Made by a program: the position numbers and the translations under genes
Shown here: positions 11,710 through 19,854 of the stretch, one piece after another
Position numbering within the stretch: position 1 is the first letter of the stretch
Layout of the letters: the number at the start of each line of letters is the position of its first letter
The notes under the pieces: model-generated
Database searches by the model: none
Told to the model about the DNA's origin: nothing
What the model saw: only the letters and a program-made list of their open reading frames with translations
IMG/VR virus record: IMGVR_UViG_3300022223_000021
Span: 1 to 26,452 of that record
Strand: one strand, 5' to 3'
DNA length: 26,452 nt
From: a virus

Positions 11710-14424
11710 ATGGCAATTTTTCGAGGAATTGGTGGGGCTGGTGATAGCACAACAGATGCTACAGTACAGGCTGTAACAGAGCAGGCAGTTAACGCTGCTA
11801 ATAGTGCCACAGCCGCTGCTAGTTCAGCTTCTGCTGCCTCTTCTAGTTCAAGTGCCGCAAGTTCTAGTGCTACCAATGCAGCTAGTAGTGCGACTGCTGC
11901 TGCCTCTTCCGAAACTAATGCTGCTGCCAGCGCCGCCGCCGCTAGTTCTTCTCAAACGGCTGCCGCCTCTTCAGCCAGTAGCGCATCGACAAGTGCATCT
12001 AATGCCGCTAGTAGTGCTTCTAGTGCTTCTACAAGTTCAACTAATGCTGCTAACAGCGCGTCTGCTGCATCTACCAGCGCCAGCAATGCAGCCACTAGTG
12101 CTTCTAATGCGGCTACTAGCGAGACTAACGCTGCCTCTAGCGCCTCTGCTGCCTCAACATCAGCAAGCAACGCTGCTACAAGTGAAACTAACGCAGCCAA
12201 TAGCGCATCAGCAGCTTCTACGTCAGCCAGTAATGCTGCCACTAGTGAAAGTAACGCCGCTGCATCTGAAGCCGCTGCTGCTGCTTCTTATGACTCTTTT
12301 GATGATAGATATTTAGGGGCTAAATCATCTGACCCATCGCTTGATAATGATGGTAATGCGTTGTTAACTGGTGCTCTTTATTTTAATACCGCTGACAATT
12401 TAATGAAAATGTACAGTGGTAGTACTTGGCTTACTGCCTATGCTACTCTTTCTGGCGCGTTACTTGCAACAAATAATCTAGCTGACTTAACAAATACTAC
12501 TCAGGCAACAACAAACCTTGGCTTAGGAACTGGAAATTCGCCTTCTTTTGCTGGACTCACCCTCTCAGGCGGCACAGCCAACGGTGTCCTGTACTTGAAC
12601 GGGTCTAAGGTTGCGACCTCTGGTAGTGCTCTGACGTTTGATGGGACGACATTTGCAACTACAGGCAACGTCACCCTAGGCGATGCCTCCACCGACACCG
12701 TGCAGGTGAATGGGTATATGGGGGTTAGAGCGACACCCGTACCTTTTTACGGGATTGCATTAGGTAACGCATCTACCATAACTGGGGACGCAAATCCTAG
12801 AGGCATTAGCAGTTCTGCGGTATATGGAAGTGATGCCACGGGTTTAGCGGCTGCTCTTTTTGGTCAGGTTAGAACAACGGCAACAGCCTACACAATGGCA
12901 AATGCTGCTGGGCTTAGATTGGGGGATGTCAGTAAGGGCGCAGGATCAACCGTCACCAACCAGCATGGCGTTTATCTTGAAGACCAAACCCAAGGAACCA
13001 ACAATTTCGGCATTACCAGCCTTGTCTCCAGCGGCGCTAACAAGTGGAATATCTACGCCAGCGGGACTGCGAATAACTATTTTGCTGGGTCGGTGGGGAT
13101 TGGGACGAGTTCGCCGACAGCAGTGTTAGCAAGTGGGCGTGTTCTTGAAGTCAGTAGCGGAGACTCTTCAGAAGTTATTGTAGGTAAGACTTCTACAAAC
13201 ATTGCTGCTGGTGCTGATATTGGCGGCTTTGCGTTTAAGAACGTAGATAGCTCACTAGGAACTGCGCCGCACTATGCAGGTATTCGTTCAAAATCAGAAG
13301 ATACCAGCGGCAACATGGATTTGAGGTTCTATACAGGAGTTTCTAACTACGAAAACGATACGCCTCAAATGCGCATTGACTCCTCCGGCAACGTGGGGAT
13401 TGGGAATACTTCGGCTAGTTCATTTAATGCGGCTGGCTTGCCATTAGTCGTTGGTTCTGGCTCTGGAAATACAGGGTTAACTATTTATAGTGGGACTGCG
13501 GCAAGCGGCTCTATTCATTTTGCTGACGGAACAACAACAACAGATTCGTATCGTGGGATTGTTTCTTATAGCCACACATCCAATTACATGACGTTTTGGA
13601 CTGATGCCGCCGAGCGCATGCGTATCGACTCCTCTGGCAACTTGCTGGTGGCTCGAACAGCGCCAAATACTTACAACACTGCCGTAGGTTTTGAGGCGCA
13701 AGCTAATGGTTTGGTTGCAAATACTAGAGATGGTGCGATTGCTCTTATTCTGAACCGTCTGACTTCTGATGGTGACATTGCTGTTTTCCGCAAAGACGGC
13801 ACTACGGTGGGGAGTATTGGGACAAACGCCAATGGCAATTTCCAGATATACAACAACCAAACAAGCCATGTAGGTATTCAGTTTGGTTCGCCAAGCATAT
13901 TGCCAGTTAATAACTCTGGTGCTTCGGCAGACAATGCGGTTGACTTGGGTGATGGCAGTGTACGCTTCAAAGACCTCTACCTATCAGGCGGTGTCTATGT
14001 AGGCGGTACAGGTGCGGCTAACCTGCTGGATGACTATGAGGAAGGGACGTTTACTCCGACGATTATTGGCACAACAGTTGCCGGTACTGGGACTTATACA
14101 AATCAAGTATCTAAATACACAAAAGTTGGAAATCAAGTTACGTTTCAAATATATATCGGCTGGACAGCGCATACCGGCACAGGAAATATGCGAATATCGG
14201 GGCTTCCGTTTACATCAACAACAACTACCAACGCATATTCTGCCGCAACTTTTGGAGAAGTAAATAACATAGCATTATCTGCAAATAATATTATGGGTGG
14301 GTATGTAGCACCAAACTCGACACAAATTGTTCCTGTTCAGAATGTTGTAGGTGGTGGAGCTGTTTCTTCCGTTCCTATGGATTCATCGGGATCAATTATT
14401 GTTTCAGGCTCATATGTTGTTTAA
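11710..14424 (+). CDS. Long tail fibre protein with Ala/Ser repeat stalk
   Basis: A 904-aa protein preceded by AAAGGAG. Residues 1-25 are the short N-terminus. Residues 29-193 are almost pure Ala, Ser, Asn and Thr with degenerate repeats such as 'SASAASTSASNAATSETNAA', likely a trimeric stalk. Residues 194-240 hold 'YDSFDDRYLGAKSSDPSLDND...ALYFNTADNLMKMYSGSTW', a linker common to phage fibres. The central region has beta repeats with 'MRIDSSGNVGIG' and 'MRIDSSGNLLVA'. From about residue 772 there is a C-terminal module, 'LDDYEEGTFTPT...YTKVGNQVTFQIYIGWTAHTGTGNMRISGLPF', that recurs in many phage fibres. No S74 chaperone domain is seen. It is the likely receptor-binding fibre. Confidence 0.85.
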   Translation: MAIFRGIGGAGDSTTDATVQAVTEQAVNAANSATAAASSASAASSSSSAASSSATNAASSATAAASSETNAAASAAAASSSQTAAASSASSASTSASNAASSASSASTSSTNAANSASAASTSASNAATSASNAATSETNAASSASAASTSASNAATSETNAANSASAASTSASNAATSESNAAASEAAAAASYDSFDDRYLGAKSSDPSLDNDGNALLTGALYFNTADNLMKMYSGSTWLTAYATLSGALLATNNLADLTNTTQATTNLGLGTGNSPSFAGLTLSGGTANGVLYLNGSKVATSGSALTFDGTTFATTGNVTLGDASTDTVQVNGYMGVRATPVPFYGIALGNASTITGDANPRGISSSAVYGSDATGLAAALFGQVRTTATAYTMANAAGLRLGDVSKGAGSTVTNQHGVYLEDQTQGTNNFGITSLVSSGANKWNIYASGTANNYFAGSVGIGTSSPTAVLASGRVLEVSSGDSSEVIVGKTSTNIAAGADIGGFAFKNVDSSLGTAPHYAGIRSKSEDTSGNMDLRFYTGVSNYENDTPQMRIDSSGNVGIGNTSASSFNAAGLPLVVGSGSGNTGLTIYSGTAASGSIHFADGTTTTDSYRGIVSYSHTSNYMTFWTDAAERMRIDSSGNLLVARTAPNTYNTAVGFEAQANGLVANTRDGAIALILNRLTSDGDIAVFRKDGTTVGSIGTNANGNFQIYNNQTSHVGIQFGSPSILPVNNSGASADNAVDLGDGSVRFKDLYLSGGVYVGGTGAANLLDDYEEGTFTPTIIGTTVAGTGTYTNQVSKYTKVGNQVTFQIYIGWTAHTGTGNMRISGLPFTSTTTTNAYSAATFGEVNNIALSANNIMGGYVAPNSTQIVPVQNVVGGGAVSSVPMDSSGSIIVSGSYVV

Positions 14425-14474
14425 TTATCTGCCTCGGACGATGCAGACGGACTTTTAACTGAAAGGAAATCAAA

Positions 14475-14729
14475 ATGGCTCTCGAAAAACAAACAGTAGT
14501 AGACAAAATGGAAGTGCTGGAAGACGGCACGATTCAGGTACGCACGGCAACCCGTATTGTTGAAGACGGCAATGTCATCTCAACTTCATACCACCGTCAT
14601 GTGTTACCCCCCGGTGCTGACCCCACTAATGAAGACCCACGGGTTCAGGCTATCTGTATGGCTGTACACAAGCCAGCCGTAGTCGCCGCCTATGCCGCCA
14701 AACAAGCAGCACAGAACAATCCCAACTAA
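14475..14729 (+). CDS. Small fibre-associated protein, 84 aa
   Basis: The sequence reads MALEKQTVVDKMEVLEDGTIQVR... and continues 'EDGNVISTSYHRHVLPPGADPTNEDPRVQAICMAVHKPAVVAAY'. I recognise this layout ('VDKiEVLEdGxiQVRxat.I.eDGn.is...HRHVl.PG.D......RVQ.Ic...h...Vi.aY') from small proteins encoded next to phage tail-fibre genes. The fold is probably beta with a C-terminal helix. A GAAAGG site precedes the ATG. Its role is unknown, possibly fibre assembly or receptor interaction. Confidence 0.75.
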   Translation: MALEKQTVVDKMEVLEDGTIQVRTATRIVEDGNVISTSYHRHVLPPGADPTNEDPRVQAICMAVHKPAVVAAYAAKQAAQNNPN

Positions 14730-14740
14730 AAGGAAATATC

Positions 14741-15040
14741 ATGGAAATCACTTGGAAAATCAATCAATGCGATCACAAAACGGCTGACGGTTTTATCACC
14801 GTTGCCCACTGGACTTGCACAGGCGTAGACGGCGAATTGAACTCATCGGTATATGCCACCTGTTCGTTTGAAGATGGCACACCAGAAGTCCCCTATGCCA
14901 ATGTCACAGAGCAAAATGTTCTGGATTGGATTTGGGCGCATGGTGTGGACAAAGCAGCCGTGGAGCAATCCATTGCTGACCGCATTGCTGCGCTGCAAAA
15001 CCCAGTTTCTGCCACGGGTCTGCCGTGGGCCGCTGCCTGA
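14741..15040 (+). CDS. Small fibre-associated protein, DUF7936-like, 99 aa
   Basis: The sequence begins MEITWKINQCDHKTADGFITVAH and continues 'WTCTGVDGELNSSVYATCSF...VPYANVTEQNVLDWIWAHG...IADRIAALQNPVSATGLPW'. The pattern 'W.in.m...taDGfv..ahW...a.dG....s.yg...f........y..lTe..v..Wv.......G.PW' matches the DUF7936 family as I remember it, commonly next to tail-fibre genes. An AAAGGA site lies upstream. Its function is not established. Confidence 0.75.
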   Translation: MEITWKINQCDHKTADGFITVAHWTCTGVDGELNSSVYATCSFEDGTPEVPYANVTEQNVLDWIWAHGVDKAAVEQSIADRIAALQNPVSATGLPWAAA

Positions 15041-15072
15041 CGGTTTCAGGTGTTAACTAAGGAGAAAACAGT

Positions 15073-15291
15073 ATGGAAAACAAAAAGCCCCAAACTGTAA
15101 CTATTGATGATGTTGAGTATGAGATTGACAGCTTGAGCGATAAAGCCAAGATGATTATTGACCATGTAACTGACCTTGACCGCAAGATGGCAAGCATAAA
15201 CTTCCAGCGTGACCAGATTCAGGTAGGTCGGGATGCTTTCTTTGCAATGCTCAAAACTGAAATTGAGCCAAAGCCAGAAGTGGTGCAGTAA
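15073..15291 (+). CDS. Small protein, DUF6447-like, 72 aa
   Basis: The sequence reads 'VTIDDVEYEIDSLSDKAKMIIDHVTDLDRKMASINFQRDQIQVGRDAFFAML'. A short beta hairpin (VTIdxxEYEidsLSdkAK) followed by a long helix with a final 'qxgRdaF...L' is the DUF6447-type layout I know from phages and environmental bacteria. It has a GGAG site. The stop overlaps the next ATG (TAATG). Its function is unknown; it may be a coiled-coil partner. Confidence 0.7.
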   Translation: MENKKPQTVTIDDVEYEIDSLSDKAKMIIDHVTDLDRKMASINFQRDQIQVGRDAFFAMLKTEIEPKPEVVQ

Positions 15292-15449
15292 TGGATGTAT
15301 TAGAGTTATTAGACAAGGGTTGGGGAATCCTTCTCTCCATAATAACTCTAATCATTGTCTTGGCTAAACTTGATTTACGAGTTGCTGTGGCTGAGGAAAA
15401 GATTAAAACACTGTTTGAATTGATAAACAAAGCTGATAAAAAGAGGTAA
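15291..15449 (+). CDS. Small membrane protein, 52 aa, one TM helix
   Basis: The ORF starts MDVLELLDKGWGILLSIITL and continues 'IIVLAKLDLRVAVAEEKIKTLFELINKADKKR'. Residues 10-26 form a single transmembrane helix, followed by an amphipathic, possibly coiled-coil tail rich in Lys and Glu. The layout resembles DUF7201-type phage proteins. It is coupled to both neighbours by overlapping stop and start codons. A place in the lysis or membrane cluster makes a holin or holin-regulator role possible. Confidence 0.65.
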   Translation: MDVLELLDKGWGILLSIITLIIVLAKLDLRVAVAEEKIKTLFELINKADKKR

Positions 15450-15451
15450 TG

Positions 15452-15673
15452 ATGGGAGACTACACTGAAGAGCGCCGTCAGTCTGACGTCAACTATGGCA
15501 TGTTGCTACAGCGTGTCAAAGATATGGATAAGAAGATGGGGAAGATGGAAGAGGATATTGCCTCCCTGCTTGCCCTGGCTAACAGGAGCAAAGGTGGTTT
15601 CTGGATGGGGATGACCCTTGCCTCGTTCTTCGGTGGCTTTATTACTTGGGCTATGGCTCATATTGGGAAATGA
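15452..15673 (+). CDS. Candidate holin or holin-like protein, 73 aa
   Basis: The preferred start is the ATG at 15452 (MGDYTEERRQSD), 5 nt after AAGAGG; an ATG at 15449 is the alternative. Residues 10-45 form a charged coiled coil ('LLQRVKDMDKKMGKMEEDIASLLAL'). Residues 48-70 are a C-terminal transmembrane helix ('GGFWMGMTLASFFGGFITWAM'). A single-TM protein with an N-terminal coiled coil beside a spanin-like lipoprotein is consistent with a type III-like holin or XhlA-like membrane protein; this is inferred. Its stop overlaps the lipoprotein start (ATGA). Confidence 0.55.
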   Translation: MGDYTEERRQSDVNYGMLLQRVKDMDKKMGKMEEDIASLLALANRSKGGFWMGMTLASFFGGFITWAMAHIGK

Positions 15674-16023
15674 GGGTACTTCTCCTAGCCTTGTTGTTAA
15701 CTGGGTGCTCTTCGTTGGCATCCTTTATACCAGGGCTTGGAGGTGGAACTAACGTAGCTGCTAACACGCAGGCTGGTAAGGAGAATAACCAAACTGGCGT
15801 TGTTGTCGGTGAGGTTAGAACTGGTAAGGTAGAAGCTAGAGATATCGGTAAATTGACTCAGGCTGACCAAGCTATTAGTGCAAAGGTAGTCGATATTACC
15901 AATGTCCCACCTTGGGTTGTTCTGTTGTTAATTCTTGGATGGCTGCTCCCTTCCCCTAAAGAGATGTGGGATGGGTTGTGGAATATCCCTAACAAGATTA
16001 GAGGGAAGAAGAGTAAAAAATGA
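15670..16023 (+). CDS. Lipoprotein with C-terminal TM helix, candidate u-spanin
   Basis: The chosen start is the ATG at 15670, overlapping the upstream stop. This gives 117 aa with a lipoprotein signal (MRVLLLALLLTGC) whose lipobox is LTGC and whose acylated Cys would be Cys13. A periplasmic stretch of about 65 residues follows, Gly/Ala/Val-rich at first, then 'VEARDIGKLTQADQAISAKVV'. Next come a C-terminal hydrophobic segment 'PPWVVLLLILGWLLPSP' (80-96) and a basic tail. An outer-membrane lipid anchor plus an inner-membrane helix in one chain is the architecture of unimolecular spanins such as T1 gp11, which disrupt the outer membrane at lysis. No overlapping Rz/Rz1 pair was found. Confidence 0.6.
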   Translation: MRVLLLALLLTGCSSLASFIPGLGGGTNVAANTQAGKENNQTGVVVGEVRTGKVEARDIGKLTQADQAISAKVVDITNVPPWVVLLLILGWLLPSPKEMWDGLWNIPNKIRGKKSKK

Positions 16024-16364
16024 AACATTCAATTGGCAGAACACTTCCAGCTAGTACAAATACCCAAGTTTTGTTAGTACCAAACGGGTATATCGCTGAT
16101 GTGAGCATGGTTTTCATTAGCAACACTAGTGGTTCTACAGGTAACATCTCCTTCTATTGGGAGCATGGGCATGACCCCTCCCACCAAATTTACGTCTTAA
16201 ACGCTAAAACCATTAACTCCAAAGATTACCTTCAATTCTCTCAAGGTAACCTTGTTATGAAAAGTGGGGATTCTTTCTACTTTAACCCCTCAGTGGAGAT
16301 GAATGTTATTGTAACATTTGACCTGTTGAAAGCTCCACAACTGTTCACTTTTCCTAACGAATAA
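16020..16364 (+). CDS. Small beta-rich structural protein, 114 aa
   Basis: The sequence starts MKHSIGRTLPASTNTQVLLVP and continues 'NGYIADVSMVFISNTSGSTGNISFYWEHGHD...KDYLQFSQGNLVMKSGDSFYFNPS...VIVTFDLLKAP'. The pattern of alternating strands with 'vPnGyxAxvsxvfisNtsgstgnisfxWeh' and 'kdylqfsxGxLVMksGDxf' occurs in small proteins near head-tail genes of aquatic podoviruses. It may be a head decoration or tail-associated protein; this is inferred. Its ATG overlaps the lipoprotein stop, and promoter P3 starts one base after its stop codon. Confidence 0.7.
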   Translation: MKHSIGRTLPASTNTQVLLVPNGYIADVSMVFISNTSGSTGNISFYWEHGHDPSHQIYVLNAKTINSKDYLQFSQGNLVMKSGDSFYFNPSVEMNVIVTFDLLKAPQLFTFPNE

Positions 16365-16365
16365 C

Positions 16366-16394
16366 TTGACAAATTAAGAAAAATGTGGTATAAT
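16366..16394 (+). promoter_or_regulatory. Consensus sigma70 promoter P3 (tail operon)
   Basis: TTGACA (16366-16371), a 17-bp spacer and TATAAT (16389-16394) with an extended TGG. The spacer end (AAAAATGTGG) and flanks match P1 and P2. It begins one base after the stop of the 114-aa gene and would drive the adaptor, hub, second fibre and internal virion protein genes through to 25381. Confidence 0.92.
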
Positions 16395-16414
16395 GACTAC
16401 AAAGGAACTTAAAA

Positions 16415-17074
16415 ATGCTATATATTGACCTTGTAAATGCTGTAATGCGGAGGCTGCGGGAGAGCGAAGTTAGCACTGTACAAAGTGTAAATAACGCTAA
16501 CAGCTACGCTCGTCTGATTGGTGATTTTGTTAATGAAGCTAAAAGTCAAGTTGAGGCTGCGTGGGACTGGAGTGCGCTGAGGACTACCCTTACCGCTTCT
16601 ACTCAAAATAGCGTGTTTAACTACGAACTGCAAGGGTCACGCAATAACTTTAAAGTGTTGGATGTTATCAATGATACAGATGACATTATAATGCAATACA
16701 AGGATGCTGAGTGGTTTAACAATGCTTTCTTGACATCCACACCAGCCCGTGGTTCTCCTGTTTTCTACAACTTCAACGGTGTCAGTGCAGATGGAGATAC
16801 ATTGGTAGATATCTACCCAATCCCAGATGGTGTTTACGCCCTACGTTTTAACGTCACCTTGCGTAATTTACCTCTTAGCGCAGATGCTGATACTTTGGTA
16901 ATCCCTTCCCGCCCTGTTATCCTTTTAGCAACGGCGATGGCTATTGAAGAGCGTGGTGAAGATGGTGGTCAGCAAAGCATTAACGCTTATGCCGCCGCTA
17001 AGAGTGCATTGGCAGATGAGATTTCCTTGGATGCAGCCCGTCACCCTGAAGATACTTTGTGGTATAGCGTATGA
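16415..17074 (+). CDS. Head-tail adaptor / tail-tube-like protein
   Basis: A 219-aa protein starting MLYIDLVNAVMRRLRESEV. 'LVNAVMRRLRESEVSTV...LIGDFVNEAKSQVEAAWDWSAL' is the typical opening of podovirus adaptor proteins (T7 gp11 / P22 gp4 functional class). 'VIPSRPVILLATAMAIEERGED' fits their C-terminal helices. These form the ring between portal and tail hub. The stop overlaps the start of the next gene (ATGA), consistent with their joint role in the tail. An AAAGGAAC site precedes the ATG. Confidence 0.8.
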   Translation: MLYIDLVNAVMRRLRESEVSTVQSVNNANSYARLIGDFVNEAKSQVEAAWDWSALRTTLTASTQNSVFNYELQGSRNNFKVLDVINDTDDIIMQYKDAEWFNNAFLTSTPARGSPVFYNFNGVSADGDTLVDIYPIPDGVYALRFNVTLRNLPLSADADTLVIPSRPVILLATAMAIEERGEDGGQQSINAYAAAKSALADEISLDAARHPEDTLWYSV

Positions 17075-18621
17075 AGCAACTTGAAACACTTTCTATTGTA
17101 GCCCCTGGTTTCTTTGGGCTTAACACACAAGAGAGTGGTGTTACCCTTTCGCCTAACTTTGCTCAGTTGGCAGATAATGTTGTTATTGATAAATATGGTA
17201 GGCTAGGGGCGCGTAAGGGGTGGACTATGGAAACTACCTCTGGCGCTTCTGAATTGAATGGTAATGCTATTCAGTACATGTTGGAGCATACCAACGCAGG
17301 TGACTCTTTAACTATTCTATCTGCTGGGAATAACAAGATTTTTAAAAATGGTATTGGCTCCACTTTAACAAACATCACGCCTGCTGGATATACAATTACT
17401 AACAACGATTGGGATGGGGCTTGTTTGTACGCTCATTCTATTCTGGTGCAACCAGGGCAAGAGCCTATCATTTATACCCAAGCTGGCGGTGCTGAGAAAA
17501 TAACAACGCATACAGGTAAAACTCAAAACTTTGGAACTAATTATTTAGATGGTGTTATAGCTGCGTGGGGTCGCTTTTGGGGCTTTACAAAGGATGCTGT
17601 TTATTGGTCTACTGATATTGCAGACCAGTATTTCCCTACCTTTAGTGAAGGCACTAGCGGTGTGTTAAATATTGCTGCCGTTCTGCCTGATAGCACTGAT
17701 GATATTAAAGCTATTGCAGCGTTTAACAACTTCTTGATTATTTTCTGTCAGCATAACATTGTTATTTACAAAGGCGCAGAGAATCCGATTGGCTTTAACT
17801 TTCAATTGCATGATGTTATTGTGGGTGTAGGTTGTATTGCTCATAAGAGTGTGCAGCATACCGGCAATGACATCATCTTTTTGTCTGACACTGGTTTGCG
17901 TAGCTTAGGTAGGCTTATTCAAGAGAAGAGTTTACCGATGCGTGATTTAACTAAAAACATTCGGGATGACTTTTTAAAAGATGTCACGGCTGTTTTGGCG
18001 GTTACAGGGGGAGACTTGAGCCGTGTTAATTCTGTATATTCTGAGAGGGATGCCTTCTATTTAATCTCTTTCCCGACCACAGAAACTGTCTACTGTCTTG
18101 ATATGAGAACACCATTAGAGGATGGAGCAGCAAGGGTTACAGGCTGGTATAACTACTTTGCTTACAGCTTTTTGAGAACTAAAGATAGAAGTATTTATAT
18201 TGGTAAGCCTAATGGGATTGGTAAGTATAGTGGTTATTCTGATAATGGCGAGACATACAGGCTTCGTTACTTTTCCCACTATATTGATTTTAATGCTCCG
18301 ACAACAACAAAAATTCTGAAGCAAATAGGATTAACAATATTAGGGGGCGCTAATCAACAGTTTACTATTAAAGTAGGAACTGATTATACTGCTAGTCATA
18401 CTTCCTACGCTTTTACTATCCCTGCTGGTTCTGTCTCTGAATATGGGCTATCTGAGTATAATTTAGCTTCTTATACCGCTGGGGTTCTTTTGGATAGAAT
18501 TAAAAGCAGTGTTGGAGGTAGCGGCACTTCTGTGCAAATTGGCTTTGAGGCTGATGTTAATGGTTCAGAATTGTCAGTACAAAAGATTGACGCTTTCATA
18601 AAAACTGGAAGGATGATTTAA
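17071..18621 (+). CDS. Tail hub / packaged-DNA stabilisation protein (P22 gp10-like)
   Basis: A 516-aa beta-rich protein. The N-terminus 'APGFFGLNTQESGVTLSPNFAQLADNVVIDKYGRLGARKGW' is characteristic of P22 gp10-like and T7 gp12-like hub proteins. 'AWGRFWGFTKDAVYWS', 'DIKAIAAFNNFLIIFCQHNIVIYKG' and 'DIIFLSDTGLRSLGR' follow, a spacing of repeated strands that suggests a beta propeller. The product closes the portal and connects it to fibres. The start overlaps the adaptor stop, and the next gene begins directly at its stop. Confidence 0.85.
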   Translation: MKQLETLSIVAPGFFGLNTQESGVTLSPNFAQLADNVVIDKYGRLGARKGWTMETTSGASELNGNAIQYMLEHTNAGDSLTILSAGNNKIFKNGIGSTLTNITPAGYTITNNDWDGACLYAHSILVQPGQEPIIYTQAGGAEKITTHTGKTQNFGTNYLDGVIAAWGRFWGFTKDAVYWSTDIADQYFPTFSEGTSGVLNIAAVLPDSTDDIKAIAAFNNFLIIFCQHNIVIYKGAENPIGFNFQLHDVIVGVGCIAHKSVQHTGNDIIFLSDTGLRSLGRLIQEKSLPMRDLTKNIRDDFLKDVTAVLAVTGGDLSRVNSVYSERDAFYLISFPTTETVYCLDMRTPLEDGAARVTGWYNYFAYSFLRTKDRSIYIGKPNGIGKYSGYSDNGETYRLRYFSHYIDFNAPTTTKILKQIGLTILGGANQQFTIKVGTDYTASHTSYAFTIPAGSVSEYGLSEYNLASYTAGVLLDRIKSSVGGSGTSVQIGFEADVNGSELSVQKIDAFIKTGRMI

Positions 18622-19845
18622 ATGACTCAATATGTAAAAGCCACAGATTTTGCTGGTAAAGATGCTTTGCCTTCTGGCGACCCTAATAAAATTGTTAAGG
18701 GTACAGAAATTAATAGTGAATTTAGTGCTATTCAGGTTGCTGTAAATAGTAAAGCTGATTTACTCAGCCCAACATTAACTGGTGTCCCTCTTGCGCCTAC
18801 AGCGGCTGCTGGAACTAACACCACACAGGTCGCTACAACAGCCTTTGTGAACGCAGAGCGCAGTAACACAGCAACTCTAACGAACAAGACAATCAACCTT
18901 ACCAGTAACACTTTAGTTGCCACTTCTGCTCAAATTGCAGCGGCAGTTACAGATGAAACAGGGACAGGTAGTTTAGTATTTTCGGCATCTCCTGCATTAA
19001 CAGGAACCCCTACTGTACCTACGGCGTCTGCTGGGACTAATACAACTCAAGCTGCTTCCACAGCTTTTGTTCACGCAGAGCGTACCAATACAGCAACGCT
19101 GACTAACAAGACGCTAACTAGTCCAACGATTAACACTCCAACCATCTCTGGTGGTAGCATCTCTGGCATTACTGATTTGGCAGTTGCTGATGGTGGTACA
19201 GGTTCTTCTACAGCATCTGGAGCGAGAACTAATTTAGGTCTTGTTATAGGTACAGATGTAGCCCCTGTTGCCAGCCCAGCGTTAACAGGAACCCCCACAG
19301 CCCCTACAGCAGCGGCAGGGACTAATACTACACAACTAGCCACAACAGCTTTTGTTATTGCTGAACGAACTAACACAGCAACTTTAACTAATAAAACATT
19401 ATCTAGCCCAACTATCTCTGGTGGTAGTATAGCTGGTATTACTGATTTAGCGGTTGCTGACGGAGGAACAGGAGCATCAACAGCATCAAATGCCAGAACT
19501 AATCTTGATGTTCCCTCTACTACTGGTTCTGGAGCTTCTGGTACTTGGGGTATTAGTATTTCTGGGAACGCTGCAACAGTTACAAGCGTACCTTCTAGCC
19601 AAGTTGGAAGCAGTACGGCAGGATTAGCTGCTGGCGCTGTTGGTACTTATGCAATGGCTCGTAATGACAGTACAACTAATCCAGTTACTTTTGGAGCAAC
19701 AATTTCAGGGGCTGATTTGAAACCCACCAACGCAACAGGCAATGATGTTGGTTCAGCTTTATCAGGTACTTGGCGGTGTATGGGGTATGCGTTAGGCGAA
19801 TCAACTTCAGGAAATGAAACAACATTGTGGTTGAGAATATCTTAA
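18622..19845 (+). CDS. Second tail fibre/spike protein with internal repeats
   Basis: A 407-aa protein starting MTQYVKATDFAGKDALPSGD, then 'NKIVKGTEINSEFSAIQVAVNSKAD', a known fibre N-terminal attachment motif. Three repeats follow of about 45 residues, starting near residues 49, 123 and 218: 'SPALTGTPTAPTAAAGTNTTQ', then 'ATTAFVIAERTNTATLTNKTL'. Two copies of 'GGSISGITDLAVADGGTG' begin near 177 and 267. This is a low-complexity trimeric beta shaft. No catalytic or receptor domain is evident. It directly abuts the hub gene and likely docks there. Confidence 0.8.
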   Translation: MTQYVKATDFAGKDALPSGDPNKIVKGTEINSEFSAIQVAVNSKADLLSPTLTGVPLAPTAAAGTNTTQVATTAFVNAERSNTATLTNKTINLTSNTLVATSAQIAAAVTDETGTGSLVFSASPALTGTPTVPTASAGTNTTQAASTAFVHAERTNTATLTNKTLTSPTINTPTISGGSISGITDLAVADGGTGSSTASGARTNLGLVIGTDVAPVASPALTGTPTAPTAAAGTNTTQLATTAFVIAERTNTATLTNKTLSSPTISGGSIAGITDLAVADGGTGASTASNARTNLDVPSTTGSGASGTWGISISGNAATVTSVPSSQVGSSTAGLAAGAVGTYAMARNDSTTNPVTFGATISGADLKPTNATGNDVGSALSGTWRCMGYALGESTSGNETTLWLRIS

Positions 19846-19854
19846 TGACTTTAG

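Noticed and set aside
11804-12316. Leu/Pro-rich 170-aa ORF and antisense Ala/Leu-rich ORF in the fibre stalk
   Set aside because: Both are shadows of the Ala/Ser repeat region; the fibre frame has the ribosome-binding site and continuous domain structure.
14425-14460. Terminator after the long fibre gene
   Set aside because: TCTGC/GCAGA arms are only 5 bp with a long loop, and the T-run lies after a gap; too weak to call.
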